Assembly (NCBI GenBank): GCA_917880885.1
Contig: OU862933.1
Span: forward strand, 7,177,452-7,241,451
Direction of reading: 5' to 3'
Origin: Limnephilus marmoratus
Lineage: Eukaryota > Arthropoda > Insecta > Trichoptera > Limnephilidae
Length of the DNA: 64,000 nucleotides
The notes under the pieces were generated by a model. It saw only the letters and a program-made list of their open reading frames with translations. It did not search any database and was not told where the DNA came from. Shown one piece after another: positions 59,101 to 60,243 of this stretch. Each line of letters opens with the position of its first letter. Positions within the stretch are counted from its first letter, which is position 1. The position numbers and the translations under genes are program-made.

Positions 59101-59200
59101 CAAAGTTTGTAGTAGCTGGACGCAGACGTAGGATGAGCCCCCACTCCTCTGTCTCATGATGCGTAGGAAGAAGGATAGCATATTCTTCTCCAGGAAGAAA
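7793..59200 (-). CDS. ema: CLEC16A/ema orthologue, 16 visible exons, 5' partial
   Basis: CLEC16A/Ema is a cytosolic and endosome-associated protein known in animals to promote endosome maturation, autophagy and mitophagy. Coding exons on the minus strand: 59061-59200, 55850-55998, 47244-47386, 45046-45132, 41824-43001, 38230-38409, 35793-36045, 33235-33361, 24938-25076, 22725-22885, 20591-20761, 18499-18743, 15438-15539, 13141-13272, 12524-12623 and 7793-8011. All are bounded by AG and GT and their phases join without a break, giving about 1175 codons, somewhat longer than I recall for family members (about 1050). The N-terminal FPL domain spans exons 1-4; exon 5 carries '[17 protein letters not shown]'. 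The first exon(s) with the ATG were not found up to 64000. Introns reach about 8.5 kb and hold nearly all the transposons listed here. The identity is very sure; the last two exons are less so. Confidence 0.95.
8212..8243. mobile_element. Fragment of the GCCAACTCAGAATRAAGTC MITE
   Basis: GTTCCATGCCAACTCAGAAT matches the left end of the element at 47549. It is cut off directly by the CCAAAG MITE at 8244. Confidence 0.5.
8244..8525. mobile_element. MITE with CCAAAG ends, copy 2
   Basis: Same terminal repeats and internal blocks (CTGGGTGGGACTGTGCTTCC, AACCAATACTACYGCACAC) as 6127-6450. No clear target duplication. Confidence 0.75.
8526..9719. other. Non-coding, no feature recognised
   Basis: AT-rich sequence downstream (gene sense: upstream is the other side) of the MITE. 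Open frames are short and without recognisable domains. Confidence 0.4.
10051..10101. repeat. Perfect 21-bp palindrome with 9-bp spacer
   Basis: Left arm GTTCTGAAGAGAACCCCGTAC (10051-10071), written here as 20 plus its last base, pairs exactly with 10081-10101. It sits at the 5' junction of the LINE fragment that follows. Confidence 0.9.
10102..11137 (+). pseudogene. 5'-truncated LINE, reverse transcriptase C-terminal part
   Basis: The open frame to 10814 reads [20 protein letters not shown], then [20 protein letters not shown], the segment after the catalytic FADD box in Jockey/CR1-type LINEs. It ends in [15 protein letters not shown] tail residues, stop, 3' UTR and poly(A) at 11119-11136. 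The endonuclease and catalytic core are absent. Confidence 0.85.
11702..12357. mobile_element. MITE with GCAAGTATCCGATAC ends, hosting a SINE
   Basis: GCAAGTATCCGATAC at 11721-11735 (approximately) and its inverse at 12320-12335, each preceded outward by GCCC-TTCT. The right end holds the TAG that would end an unspliced ema exon 15. Confidence 0.65.
11945..12137 (-). mobile_element. tRNA-derived SINE fragment
   Basis: On the minus strand GGTCAGTGGCTGAGTTGG (A-box like) and CATGTTCAATTCCTCGG (B-box like) about 40 bp apart, followed by a body and an A-rich tail. Head is imperfect as a tRNA. Confidence 0.6.
12524..12623 (-). CDS. ema: ema visible exon 15 (probable; alternative end at 12341)
   Basis: Acceptor TTTTCCAG continues the phase of exon 14 and reads [20 protein letters not shown], then [13 protein letters not shown]. 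The best donor that keeps frame with the next exon is the weak ACT|GTAATC. Without splicing the frame runs on to a TAG at 12341-12343, which lies inside a terminal inverted repeat of a miniature transposon. Confidence 0.6.
12630..13130. other. ema intron, nothing recognised
   Basis: AT-rich intron between exons 14 and 15 of the gene with a short TA run at 13081-13095. Confidence 0.5.
13141..13272 (-). CDS. ema: ema visible exon 14 (probable)
   Basis: 132 bases between TATACAG and GTGAGA. The phase imposed by exon 13 gives [20 protein letters not shown], then [20 protein letters not shown] and SRDG, a basic, probably disordered tail. A second frame is also open ([19 protein letters not shown]) but the phase does not fit exon 13. 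A 97-bp minisatellite starts about 75 bp upstream. Confidence 0.65.
13349..14508. repeat. 97-bp minisatellite, 12 units
   Basis: The junction CCTTCCTAATATATTAAAG recurs at 13433, 13530, 13627, 13724, 13821, 13918, 14015, 14112, 14200, 14297, 14394 and 14491, so the period is 97 bp with one 88-bp unit. Units fall in two types: GCGGAGAAAAG/GCGCTGCAAAC and GCCGTGAAAAG/GTGCTACAAAC. It lies in the intron before exon 14. Confidence 0.97.
14509..15437. other. ema intron; start of a TTAACCCCTCAGGCC element
   Basis: TTAACCCCTCAGGCCTCGGC at 14566 begins a copy of the element seen at 19955 and 27460. Its far end is not clear. The rest is AT-rich with no gene. Confidence 0.45.
15438..15539 (-). CDS. ema: ema visible exon 13
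   Basis: Reads [20 protein letters not shown], then [13 protein letters not shown]. The only acceptor giving an open frame is TTCTAACAG; the donor GTAAGT is strong. The sequence is low in conservation but phases match on both sides. Confidence 0.8.
15780..16065 (+). pseudogene. LINE RNase-H-end fragment
   Basis: Reads [20 protein letters not shown], then [10 protein letters not shown]. 'LR-LVGLLTGH' is the usual end of the RNase H region in I/R1-type LINEs. It is short and followed by a stop, so a relic. Confidence 0.55.
16104..16518 (+). mobile_element. SINE with tRNA-like head, copy 1
   Basis: Head: GCGTAGTGCAGCGGTAAGG (A-box region) and GCGGGATCGAATCCCGGC (B-box region). Body: CAAATAAATTTTATTTGATT, TCTGAATAGCCAGGTACAT, a CT-rich stretch, CAGCCTCACAACATACCCC and GCGGTATTCATGT plus poly(A). 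AGGAGAT flanks both ends, a short target duplication. Transcription would start from the internal Pol III boxes. Confidence 0.88.
16640..16992 (-). mobile_element. SINE sharing its 3' tail with a LINE, copy 1
   Basis: On the minus strand: TTTGGGAGGCGGGAATGG, CCGGGAACCTTTATTGG, GCAGGGGTGCCCGGGTTCAT, then CCTCCACACAGCATCCC and the hairpin AGGCCCTGAGG/CCCTCAGGGCCT (16676-16708), ending in an A-rich tail. The same tail ends the LINE at 60668-61320. Confidence 0.85.
17005..17234. mobile_element. TTAA-flanked miniature element
   Basis: TTAA at 17001-17004 and 17235-17238. Internal GGCGATTCTGACTCTGTTCT and ATAAGGGATAAAATCGC are shared with the elements at 20079, 23789 and 27495. The end CAGATGAGAGG is the inverse of the start of the element at 56455. 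Confidence 0.65.
17240..18270. other. ema intron, weak copies of the 18271 repeat only
   Basis: Around 17340-17500 the phrase 'AAGCTGGACAACACTTAT' and near relatives recur, diverged from the 51-bp array. No gene. Confidence 0.45.
18271..18498. repeat. 51-bp tandem repeat with splice-donor-like units
   Basis: Units of AAATGCTGGACAACACTTAT, CAAACCACATTAATCTAAAA and ATATGTTACT at 18271, 18322 and 18373, decaying toward 18498. On the minus strand each unit holds GTAACAT, the same as the real exon 12 donor (GTAACATG at 18498). Confidence 0.85.
18499..18743 (-). CDS. ema: ema visible exon 12
   Basis: Reads [20 protein letters not shown], a Ser/Gly linker, then [19 protein letters not shown] and ITTRGKRIE. 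'GR-QARR-KMQRIAALLDLP' and 'VPGFAVA' are the vertebrate counterparts. The donor AAAG|GTAACATG borders a tandem array whose units repeat the same GTAACAT sequence. Confidence 0.93.
18888..19050 (+). pseudogene. RTE/endonuclease-RT LINE tail fragment
   Basis: With two stops it reads [34 protein letters not shown] and [10 protein letters not shown], the familiar 'RGRPRKRW ... ARDR--WR' C-terminal end of these LINEs. Confidence 0.6.
19361..19655 (+). mobile_element. LINE 3' end fragment, copy 1
   Basis: Reads [20 protein letters not shown], then [13 protein letters not shown] and a stop, a common LINE ORF2 end. The 3' UTR phrase CTACAGGCCGCCTCAGAACA and an A-rich end recur at 28481-28545 (plus) and 61751-61880 (minus). 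Confidence 0.75.
20024..20566. mobile_element. TA-flanked MITE (pogo/Tigger-like ends), hosting another MITE
   Basis: CAGTGAAACCCTTTTGAG at the left, its inverse CTTAAGAGGGTTTCACTG-like end at the right, TA on both sides (20022-20023, 20567-20568). Such CAGTG-AACCC ends are typical of pogo-type mariner relatives. A TTAA element is nested inside. Confidence 0.78.
20079..20460. mobile_element. TTAA-flanked MITE, copy a (nested)
   Basis: TTAA at 20075-20078 and 20461-20464. Left CCGCTAGAATGCCGTTCGTG, right inverse CCCCTTGTTTGCCGGGG. Internal GCGATTTTGACCCTTATG, TCTCAAGGACACTGTCAGAATCG-type phrase and TTGCGCATGCGCGG. In reverse orientation to copies at 23789 and 27495. Confidence 0.85.
20591..20761 (-). 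CDS. ema: ema visible exon 11
   Basis: 57 codons in phase 0, reading [20 protein letters not shown], a basic linker, then [20 protein letters not shown] and LSK. 'FVF-DHIRC--AKQRL-KG' is conserved in CLEC16A. The donor (GTATTA) is only about 25 bp from the end of a TA-flanked miniature element. Confidence 0.95.
20980..21345 (+). mobile_element. SINE sharing its 3' tail with a LINE, copy 2
   Basis: Same body as 16640 (GCCCCGGGAACCGTTTATTG, GCAGGGGTACCCGGGTTCAT). Near its end it still translates as [14 protein letters not shown], like SSKRPSTQHPR at the end of the LINE ORF at 60746. Confidence 0.82.
21365..21470 (+). pseudogene. LINE tail fragment
   Basis: AGGAAGACATGGCTTATTCA and GTGAATCAAATGCTCGAGTT resemble the [15 protein letters not shown] stretch of 22022-22262. 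Very short. Confidence 0.45.
21765..21935. mobile_element. Partial arm of the long foldback family
   Basis: ACTTAAATTTGGATTTAAGG, AATCAAAAGGTACAGCAAAT and AATTATAAAACGCAAATCAT match the left arm of 25671-26640. Confidence 0.55.
22022..22262 (-). pseudogene. RTE-type LINE C-terminal fragment, copy 1
   Basis: Minus strand reads [20 protein letters not shown], then [20 protein letters not shown] and ends [20 protein letters not shown]. The 'GRPRKTW ... QDR--WR' pattern closes RTE-like LINE proteins. Core enzyme domains are absent. Copy 2 is at 44833-45030. Confidence 0.75.
22725..22885 (-). CDS. ema: ema visible exon 10
   Basis: Reads [40 protein letters not shown] and [14 protein letters not shown]. 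'[10 protein letters not shown]' and 'VEP--RLGWGVVKF' are family signatures. A SINE sits about 50 bp upstream of its acceptor. Confidence 0.95.
22937..23356 (+). mobile_element. SINE with tRNA-like head, copy 2
   Basis: Head: CCGTAGTCCAGTGGGTAAG (A box) and GCGGGTTCAAACCCGGC (B box). The body matches 16104-16518 through TCTGAATAGCCAGGTACTTC and CAGCCTCACAACATACCCC to poly(A) at 23340-23356. TATAC flanks both sides. Confidence 0.88.
23398..23784 (+). pseudogene. RTE-type LINE fragment, left half
   Basis: Reads [46 protein letters not shown], then after a frameshift [20 protein letters not shown]. This is the stretch after the RT catalytic core ('NVNKTKVMVF', 'FVYLGS', 'TLLYGSE-W'). The continuation is at 24678, beyond two inserted TTAA elements. 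Confidence 0.8.
23789..24159. mobile_element. TTAA-flanked MITE, copy b
   Basis: TTAA at 23785-23788 and 24160-24163; ends CTCGTTGAATGCCG and CCACTCATTTGCCG (inverse). Carries CCGCGCATGCGCAAGAACTG and GCGATTCTGACCGTGTTCTT. Very similar to 27495-27867. Confidence 0.87.
24164..24673. mobile_element. TTAA-flanked element adjacent to copy b
   Basis: Begins CCTGTGACGAGCC and ends in the imperfect inverse (CCGGTAACGTGCC); TTAA at 24160-24163 and 24674-24677. Its right part repeats GCGCAAGCGATTTAGACACT and AAGGGTCAAAATCGC. Confidence 0.6.
24678..24775 (+). pseudogene. RTE-type LINE fragment, right half
   Basis: [16 protein letters not shown] then MNE, the conserved '[12 protein letters not shown]' that follows the YGSE-W block. 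It continues the fragment ending at 23784. Confidence 0.75.
24938..25076 (-). CDS. ema: ema visible exon 9
   Basis: Reads [20 protein letters not shown], then [20 protein letters not shown] and GNVLDL. It corresponds to the CLEC16A block 'RRAIRVFFMLRSLSLQL'. Acceptor TTTTCAG, donor GTAAGT in phase 1. Confidence 0.95.
25081..25670. other. ema intron, nothing recognised
   Basis: AT-rich, a short ATT microsatellite near 25120. Confidence 0.45.
25671..26640. mobile_element. Long foldback element with central hairpin
   Basis: Left AAGAACGGCTGCACAATC and right inverse AAGAGGTACGGCTGTGCAGC; inverted blocks continue inward, including TATCGTCGCCTTTGTTCG (about 25960) against CTGTGGCGACGATA (about 26208). 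The centre is a perfect 19-bp hairpin, TATGTTACTGTAAAAGCCT (26219-26237) with 26272-26290. Confidence 0.7.
26645..27400. other. ema intron, nothing recognised
   Basis: AT-rich sequence without a recognisable gene or repeat end. Confidence 0.45.
27464..28476. mobile_element. TTAA-flanked element (CCCCT ends), itself interrupted
   Basis: TTAA at 27460-27463 and 28477-28480; ends CCCCTCCGAAA and, inverted, CCCCTTCACAAC. A related start is seen at 14566 and 19955. Another TTAA element (27495-27867) lies inside. Confidence 0.75.
27495..27867. mobile_element. TTAA-flanked MITE, copy c (nested)
   Basis: TTAA at 27491-27494 and 27868-27871; ends CTCGTTGAATGCCGGGG and CCACTCATTTGCCGC. Internal CCGCGCATGCGCAAGAACTG and GCGATTCAGACCGCGTTCTT match copy b. 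Confidence 0.88.
28706..28740 (+). mobile_element. Helitron-like start, cut by a MITE
   Basis: TACTAGCTTTTTCCCACGGC followed by TTCGCTCGCATGG resembles a common insect Helitron-type 5' end. The TTAA element at 28745 cuts it. Confidence 0.4.
28745..29055. mobile_element. TTAA-flanked MITE with CCCGTCTGCTTG ends
   Basis: TTAA at 28741-28744 and 29056-29059, perfect 12-bp terminal repeats CCCGTCTGCTTG / CAAGCAGACGGG. No transposase; the open frame at 28590-28937 crosses its border and is not a gene. Confidence 0.88.
29250..29800. repeat. Tandem duplication (offset about 291 bp) of SINE-related sequence
   Basis: AAATGGTTCCTGGGGTGGC ... TTTCAGTCTCTAATCCA (29383) recurs as TTTCAGTCTCCAATCCA at 29674, followed in both by GGCAAAAATTCGTTA and AACAATATCACTGTCATCCG. 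Each unit includes the SINE body of 16640 in reverse. An unrecognised open frame ([20 protein letters not shown]) runs through the second unit. Confidence 0.7.
29880..32060. other. ema intron, mostly unrecognised
   Basis: Contains three 16-bp repeats TCAATGTTCTGTTTCG (30455-30501) and one end of the CCCAGCGAGAG element near 30630. An open frame at 31169-31486 ([20 protein letters not shown]) shows no domain I recognise. Confidence 0.45.
32062..32460 (+). mobile_element. SINE sharing its 3' tail with a LINE, copy 3
   Basis: GCAGGGGTGCCCAGGTTCAT, CCTTGCACCGCAGTGGAAGG and the tail CCACACTGCATCCCC ... GAGGGCCTCCTGTGTGGAG. Translates [12 protein letters not shown] near the end, like the LINE C-terminus. 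Confidence 0.8.
32611..32818. mobile_element. Foldback MITE (AACTCAGAATRAAGTC type)
   Basis: Left GACCGGACAACTCGGAATGA, then ATGAACTCAACACC; right inverse GTCAACTCAGAATAAAGTCA, then ACTCAACACCCC. A further copy is at 47549-47774. Confidence 0.72.
33235..33361 (-). CDS. ema: ema visible exon 8
   Basis: Reads [20 protein letters not shown], then [20 protein letters not shown]. '[19 protein letters not shown]' is strongly conserved in the family. Acceptor CTTGCAG, donor GTAAAC after GGA GAA (phase 0). Confidence 0.95.
33365..34615. other. ema intron, nothing recognised
   Basis: AT-rich with an ATT run near 34315 and poly(T)/poly(A) stretches near 34525 and 34585. Open frames have no recognisable domain. 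Confidence 0.45.
34618..34748. mobile_element. Short foldback element, second copy
   Basis: CTGGTCCCAGTGAGAGATTG and the inverse CTAATCCCAGCGAGAGCTTG, with GTATGTGACATCATCG and TCGTTTTCAAACAAGA inside as at 2740-2877. Confidence 0.65.
34807..35154. mobile_element. G-run element with TACGTA ends, copy 2
   Basis: GGGGCCATTCATTTATTACG and its inverse, TTA on both sides (34804-34806, 35155-35157). Three G-runs on the plus strand, e.g. GAGGGGGGAGGGGGG. Confidence 0.82.
35262..35410 (-). mobile_element. tRNA-derived SINE, type 2
   Basis: Minus strand: GAGAGTTCTGGGTTCGAGTC (B box) then GTTGCGACCATTGTC, and a body with CTCTTTCATATTTTCGTTTA and GTTATCTTCTTCTTCA. The same head and tail are at 41150-41310. 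A truncated inverted copy of the tail is at 35470-35526. Confidence 0.72.
35470..35526 (+). repeat. Inverted truncated copy of the 35262 SINE tail
   Basis: TTGTTCTCTTTCATATTTTC and GATTATTATTGTTATCTTCT pair with 35264-35325 in reverse, forming a foldback. Confidence 0.7.
35793..36045 (-). CDS. ema: ema visible exon 7
   Basis: Reads [20 protein letters not shown], then a Gly/Ser/Pro linker, [20 protein letters not shown] and [15 protein letters not shown]. 'CRVRLV' and '[11 protein letters not shown]' are CLEC16A signatures. Acceptor TTTCAG; donor GTGAGT splits the final Glu codon. Confidence 0.95.
36355..36500 (-). repeat. Left arm of perfect 146-bp inverted repeat, tRNA-like
   Basis: Exact reverse complement of 36651-36796. 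The tRNA-like core (36427-36495) has on the minus strand ATAGCTCAGTGGTCAGAG and CGGGTTCAAGTCCCG. The tail TGTATCTTTTCTCGGAAGAT follows. Confidence 0.9.
36651..36796 (+). repeat. Right arm of perfect 146-bp inverted repeat, tRNA-like
   Basis: Core 36655-36727: GCCGCCATAGCTCAGTGGTC ... ACACGGGTTCAAGTCCCGTT. The cloverleaf is recognisable: D-stem GCTC/GAGC, T-stem with GGTTCAAGTCC. It has a mismatch in the acceptor stem at the second pair and lacks T at position 33, so I call it tRNA-derived, not a functional tRNA. Confidence 0.9.
36800..37795. other. ema intron, nothing recognised
   Basis: No gene or repeat boundary seen. Confidence 0.45.
37800..37923. mobile_element. Short palindromic element
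   Basis: 29-bp perfect arms, ATTGTGATGACCGTGGCCGG at 37800 with its inverse ending at 37923, around a 66-bp core. Likely a minimal MITE. Confidence 0.75.
38230..38409 (-). CDS. ema: ema visible exon 6
   Basis: The split Gly codon joins NNK-G to [19 protein letters not shown], then a variable linker and [20 protein letters not shown]. This fits the family reading 'NKG-NP-LL--VLLP' that follows the leucine-rich block. Acceptor CCCCAG, donor GTAAGA, phase 1. Confidence 0.9.
38415..39535. other. ema intron, nothing recognised
   Basis: AT-rich; an open frame at 39267-39572 has no recognisable domain. Confidence 0.4.
39660..40475 (+). pseudogene. hAT-like transposase remnant
   Basis: In pieces: [57 protein letters not shown], then [20 protein letters not shown] and [10 protein letters not shown]. 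'[15 protein letters not shown]' and 'RWGTWI-A--FY-EHF' belong to the BED/hAT-type proteins repeated in insect genomes; '[14 protein letters not shown]' is the hAT dimerisation region. Frame breaks at about 39731, 40010 and 40060. Confidence 0.8.
41150..41310 (+). mobile_element. tRNA-derived SINE, type 2, second copy
   Basis: GGTGGCCGAATTGGTAAGGC (A box), GGTTCTGGGTTCGAGTCCC (B box), then TTCTGGTCCTCTTTCATATT and GTTATCTTCTTCTTCAATGA. The head resembles a tRNA-Leu/Ser type start but has no matching 3' acceptor. Confidence 0.7.
41824..43001 (-). CDS. ema: ema visible exon 5 (largest exon, serine-rich insert)
   Basis: 392 full codons. It opens [20 protein letters not shown] and LNDILCL, then [17 protein letters not shown] and [18 protein letters not shown], hydrophobic helices conserved in the family. 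The middle (about codons 200-340) is acidic, serine-rich and likely disordered, with runs such as [16 protein letters not shown]. It closes with [20 protein letters not shown], a conserved block. Acceptor TTCCAG, donor GTCAGT. No frameshift or stop is seen. Confidence 0.97.
43005..43470. other. ema intron, nothing recognised
   Basis: AT-rich, no gene. Confidence 0.45.
43475..44271 (-). mobile_element. PIF/Harbinger element, internally deleted
   Basis: Ends AAGGCCTATCCGCACACAAC and inverse AGCCTATCCGCACACAACAG, TTA on both sides, the 3-bp target of this superfamily. Subterminal GTGCCGGCACAGTGCCGACA is repeat-rich. Only the transposase N-terminus remains. Confidence 0.85.
43939..44160 (-). pseudogene. 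PIF/Harbinger transposase N-terminal fragment
   Basis: Reads [20 protein letters not shown], then [20 protein letters not shown] and [14 protein letters not shown]. 'RR-WVH---RKREE-GEF--LY--L--D--KFF' is the typical start of Harbinger transposases. The DDE catalytic part is missing. Confidence 0.8.
44405..44510 (-). mobile_element. SINE fragment (family of 16104)
   Basis: GAAGTACCTGGCTATTCAGA and TGGTCACCAAATATGGCT are the inverse of the SINE body. No head or poly(A). Confidence 0.6.
44833..45030 (-). pseudogene. RTE-type LINE C-terminal fragment, copy 2
   Basis: [20 protein letters not shown], then [20 protein letters not shown] and [14 protein letters not shown], nearly identical to 22022-22262. 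Confidence 0.75.
45046..45132 (-). CDS. ema: ema visible exon 4
   Basis: An 87-base exon reading [20 protein letters not shown], then DTCVRNDA. This matches the end of the FPL region of CLEC16A. Acceptor TTCTACAG, donor GTAAGT. The split codon across the next intron gives the Asp of the conserved NDADHQS block. Confidence 0.95.
45255..45770 (+). pseudogene. LINE reverse transcriptase fragment
   Basis: [20 protein letters not shown], then [20 protein letters not shown] and [11 protein letters not shown], the post-catalytic part of Jockey-like RTs, with stops. It is cut at 45778 by the hAT element. Confidence 0.7.
45779..46778. mobile_element. hAT-type non-autonomous element, 1000 bp
   Basis: Ends TAGGGATTGCAATCCCGC / inverse, with TCACCGAC repeated exactly at 45771-45778 and 46779-46786. 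Both ends are full of CGGGATCCCGC-like palindromes. The interior carries a LINE tail relic ([20 protein letters not shown] near 46340-46420) and a GGCAGGCGGG inverted pair near 46490-46555. No transposase. Confidence 0.92.
47244..47386 (-). CDS. ema: ema visible exon 3 (FPL motif)
   Basis: Reads [20 protein letters not shown], then [20 protein letters not shown] and MLKFIRD. The FPL tripeptide that names the domain lies at codons 6-8 of the exon. Starts in phase 0 after TTCCAG; the donor GTATGG splits a Lys codon completed by exon 4. Confidence 0.96.
47549..47774. mobile_element. Foldback MITE (AACTCAGAATRAAGTC type), copy 2
   Basis: GCCAACTCAGAATAAAGTCT left; inverse GGTCAACTCAGAATGAAACC right. 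The interior has CCTAACCTAACCC repeats. Confidence 0.7.
47775..48745. other. ema intron, nothing recognised
   Basis: AT-rich, no gene. Confidence 0.4.
49035..51962 (-). CDS. LINE ORF2: endonuclease and reverse transcriptase
   Basis: 975 codons, no stop. The N-terminal third is an apurinic-type endonuclease: [50 protein letters not shown] and ADHYLI. The RT follows with [50 protein letters not shown] and the catalytic FADDTALV, then [15 protein letters not shown]. It nicks target DNA and copies its own RNA in the nucleus. The endonuclease motif residues CETS and ADH are slight variants of the common TE-W and SDH. Start ATG is followed by [16 protein letters not shown]. Confidence 0.93.
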   Translation of the reverse strand: MGDLNGDFDISEIDYERTHNFENWSNKHVLGINNITAINLNIRSLSKHFDTFLLTISSSLRNIDIKTLCETSINENNVNLYKISGFNSYYFCCTKRSGGGIIVYVKDHLTFEKINIVTTNFECVYGTISIYKHKRIHLLAMYRPPNTNKKLFLHELETILGSIDIKESFLILGDSNVNILHELEPIVIQYENLMANFGFVKTIHDVTREAVLSNYITATCLDHIYIRERETIEISSCVCETIIADHYLIATTIYFSNYDKHTLDKSHTKYYTALSEKKVNLFISITDWNEMLKLSEPNVLYEEMKSKFKNIYELSNITKFNKKYRNYQKTWMNDSLIENIQTRDTLWRKWKNSPNNKKYEIDFKKYRNKLNKQIINTKKLYFHYKFKHCFKDIKKTWNEINKTLGRKDKSGCDEVISKYFLKSESKDAVAENFADFFDEGVNKLLHVCDVRASEYTPEYLNHTMYLPRANTKQIELIIGGMKNSKTPGIDLIRMYDLKTHVKLLSPIIAHLINRIIDTGHIPDELKYSIVRPIFKNGNHSLINNYRPISLLPLEKILEKYISINLDKYLNNLSIIDECQYGFQKNKSCDKLLEKFSNHINSQLNCKQHVLVLFIDFSKAFDTLSHLQIIKVLESIGIRGKLLLFFKNYLTNRKMSVKILNIISKSRYIKSGVPQGSILGPKLYIIYVIAMCKIFKKARRFIFADDTALVVSNENPEIAIQELQRDFNELLKWAHDVGLIINVKKTKCMYIKSPSLKMWNRGIVNVCDCEKIDFTNEYTYLGIIVDNNFKWDKQVAKICNQLRSLASNFYKLKFILPHCTLKLIYFSMVESILRYGIRTWGHASTTYIKYIENLQTAIIKKIVTTNIYKQRHNLKLLYGSESLLTIKGLHWFTTIMDNMGESPYKHLLVHKHTTRFREGKGLKTPRILNKYGSRTLEYLIPVIFNKINKNIKFEKNERLSPKMIKLWLMNENSMYL
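51963..53621. other. Spacer between LINE ORFs with a GC-richer block
   Basis: 52380-53000 is richer in G+C than its surroundings. A copy of the ORF1 end (TAATCATAATAGATGCGACT) is at about 53458, duplicated from 53628. An open frame at 52360-52620 ([20 protein letters not shown]) has no recognisable domain. The block may be an insertion or a second 5' region. Confidence 0.5.
53622..54659 (-). CDS. LINE ORF1: gag-like RNA-binding protein
   Basis: 345 codons. N-terminal third is rich in Lys/Glu and likely a coiled coil ([28 protein letters not shown]). The C-terminus has zinc knuckles of C-X2-C-X4-H-X4-C form: [14 protein letters not shown] and [13 protein letters not shown], and a third incomplete one (CSNCVHPN). 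Such proteins coat LINE RNA. Its 3' end is repeated as a degenerate copy at about 53440-53515. Confidence 0.9.
   Translation of the reverse strand: MDVLSIIENIKSEISNISTVKDSKAKSNLELNIKLLEEKWTQEKISLQNEIVCLQSKLIEKLEKKIENTSNFEKKTYASCLKVIPESKFSLIIKGEDANMTSDAIKEQIVKKIKIANLGIAVNGIRKASQNKLIISCPSKLHAEKLTDEINKTLKKNMVAEELRKKNPKIFLRNLQVDLTEEDIIEALKTQNDGIKDIINNDIKNTIKLIKMFKPKNQNGLTNYILETSGAVRSYLMEKEKINIGFSRVRVEDAVPVTQCYHCLKFGHTALKCLNKDKSATCLHCAKDHEWKECPNKNTEEKCSNCVHPNTIFKMNLNTNHKANNTNCSYYKTMMHIAQSRIDYG
54940..55845. other. ema intron, nothing recognised
   Basis: AT-rich, no gene or clear repeat end. Confidence 0.4.
55850..55998 (-). CDS. ema: ema visible exon 2 (FPL domain)
   Basis: Reads [20 protein letters not shown], then [18 protein letters not shown] and HTIHFFYNE, all conserved in CLEC16A. 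Acceptor TTTTTGCAG, donor GTAAAT in phase 0. The 8.46-kb intron after it contains an almost intact LINE. Confidence 0.96.
56455..57028. mobile_element. TTAA-flanked element, longer type
   Basis: TTAA at 56451-56454 and 57029-57032; left CCTCTCATCTGTTGCG, right inverse CCTATTGAATGTCAGG. Carries GCGATTTTAACCCTTATGCA and AAGATCAGAATCGCTTG like the other TTAA elements. Confidence 0.65.
57144..57514. mobile_element. Foldback MITE, CAGGGTGTCCGGGGGT ends
   Basis: Inverted arms of about 55 bp (CAGGGTGTCCGGGGGTAAAG and GCATTAACTTCGGGAGGTGA; inverse at 57460-57514). TA on both sides. Confidence 0.88.
57647..58310. repeat. 47-bp minisatellite, 14 near-identical units
   Basis: Unit TTGTTTTGTGTATTACACCG, TGAATGTCATTTCAAATATC and TAACCAT. 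ACCGTGAATG recurs every 47 bp from 57661 to 58272; only the 13th unit differs (ACTGTG). Such uniformity indicates recent expansion or assembly of a young array. It lies in the intron after exon 1. Confidence 0.97.
58355..58867. mobile_element. G-run element with TACGTG ends, copy 3
   Basis: GGGAACGTACCCATACTACG and inverse GGGAAAGTACCCGTACTACG, TAT on both sides. The interior 58388-58515 is almost pure G with A interruptions. An open frame here (glycine/glutamate-rich) is an artefact of the G-run. Confidence 0.75.
59061..59200 (-). CDS. ema: ema visible exon 1 (FPL domain, N-terminal part)
   Basis: Acceptor TTTATAG precedes the exon and donor GTAAGA follows. It reads [20 protein letters not shown], then [20 protein letters not shown], a highly conserved stretch of the FPL domain. 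It enters with one base of a split codon (the D of the conserved SVFD is expected there) and leaves in phase 1, completing a Tyr codon with exon 2. The upstream exon that should encode the start and 'LVETLRSIAEILIW'-like block is not visible. Confidence 0.95.
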
Positions 59201-59339
59201 CTATAAATAAAAATAAAATTATTTAAATGCGTGACGTTCTGATGCCATGTAAGTGATCCAGTAGTTGACACATTTTCATTATACATACATATTTGCAAGA
59301 CAACTATTGTGACGTCCACTTACAATTTATTTATTTATT

Positions 59340-59480
59340 TATTACTAGCTGAACCCGACCACACTTCGCTGTGGCTTTGTCTGATTGTAATTATTAGAGG
59401 AGTTAACAAAAATTGTCTAGCAACTGTGCATTTTCCAAGAAGACATATTGCTTAATTGAATATCTGCTGTGACTATGCTG
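59340..59480 (+). mobile_element. Helitron-like end
   Basis: CTAGCTGAACCCGACCACAC and TTCGCTGTGGCTTTGTC, close to the start at 1715. Confidence 0.45.
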
Positions 59481-59575
59481 TAGTGTAGAATATAAGGGAA
59501 GAAAAAAAAACATTTGTAAATTTTTTTAAATTAATTATTTATTCAGACCTTAAAGGCTTTTACAATATCACGTTA

Positions 59576-59805
59576 TTATAGATCTAGGTATTTAACAATA
59601 TGCCTTTTGACTTTAGTAGAGATTTGACAACGTGCATTCAACTGATCATTTTGATCTCCCATGAAATATATTTGTAGAAATTTATTTTGATTGCTGTGAA
59701 AAGGAAGCAAAGAGTCAGCTTTATGGTAAATTTGTCCCTGAATTTTAAACGTCGGCATAAAATTTTCTGTTATGACGTTAGCGCCAAATGAAGTCATCTG
59801 AAAAC
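59576..59805 (-). pseudogene. Helitron replicase fragment
   Basis: Reads FQMTSFGANVITENFMPTF, then KIQGQIYHKADSLLPFHSNQ and KFLQIYFMGDQNDQLNARC. 'F-IQG-IYH--GSLLP----P-FLQ-Y--' belongs to the Helitron helicase-like N-terminal region. The remaining helicase is missing. Confidence 0.78.
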
Positions 59806-60243
59806 ATGAATTGTATTTTCTAATATTTTTGAGGAAATGTTTTGAATCATAAGTAATTCCGGCTAAAGTTCGGTTTACGGGAGAGAGTCCTAGATAATTT
59901 TTTTTTCTTTTTTTATACTAATTATGGGCCGGAAAATTCGAATCTGAAAGAATTAGGCGTCGGCAAGCAATATTAACTGAATTACACAATTACACGACTT
60001 TAAAATTTTCTATAAACACTAAGGAAAAAACGTCATTTTTAATGCACTGACATAACAAGTCATAGAAAAACAAGAAAGATGTTACACCACATAAAATTAA
60101 GTGTTGCCATTAAGCAATAATATCAATAACTAATTTAAGAAATTATTTTTTATAAATTTTACTCACTTTTGTATCACAAACCATGTTACATAAACCTAGC
60201 GTAGCCGCTAAACTAGTTGAAAACTGGGATGTTTTCTTGCCTT

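Noticed and set aside
59576..59797. Missing first ema exon (contains GDQND as in the family WGDQND block)
   Set aside because: The surrounding residues (FKIQGQIYHKADSLLP, FLQIYF) are Helitron replicase; the resemblance is chance.
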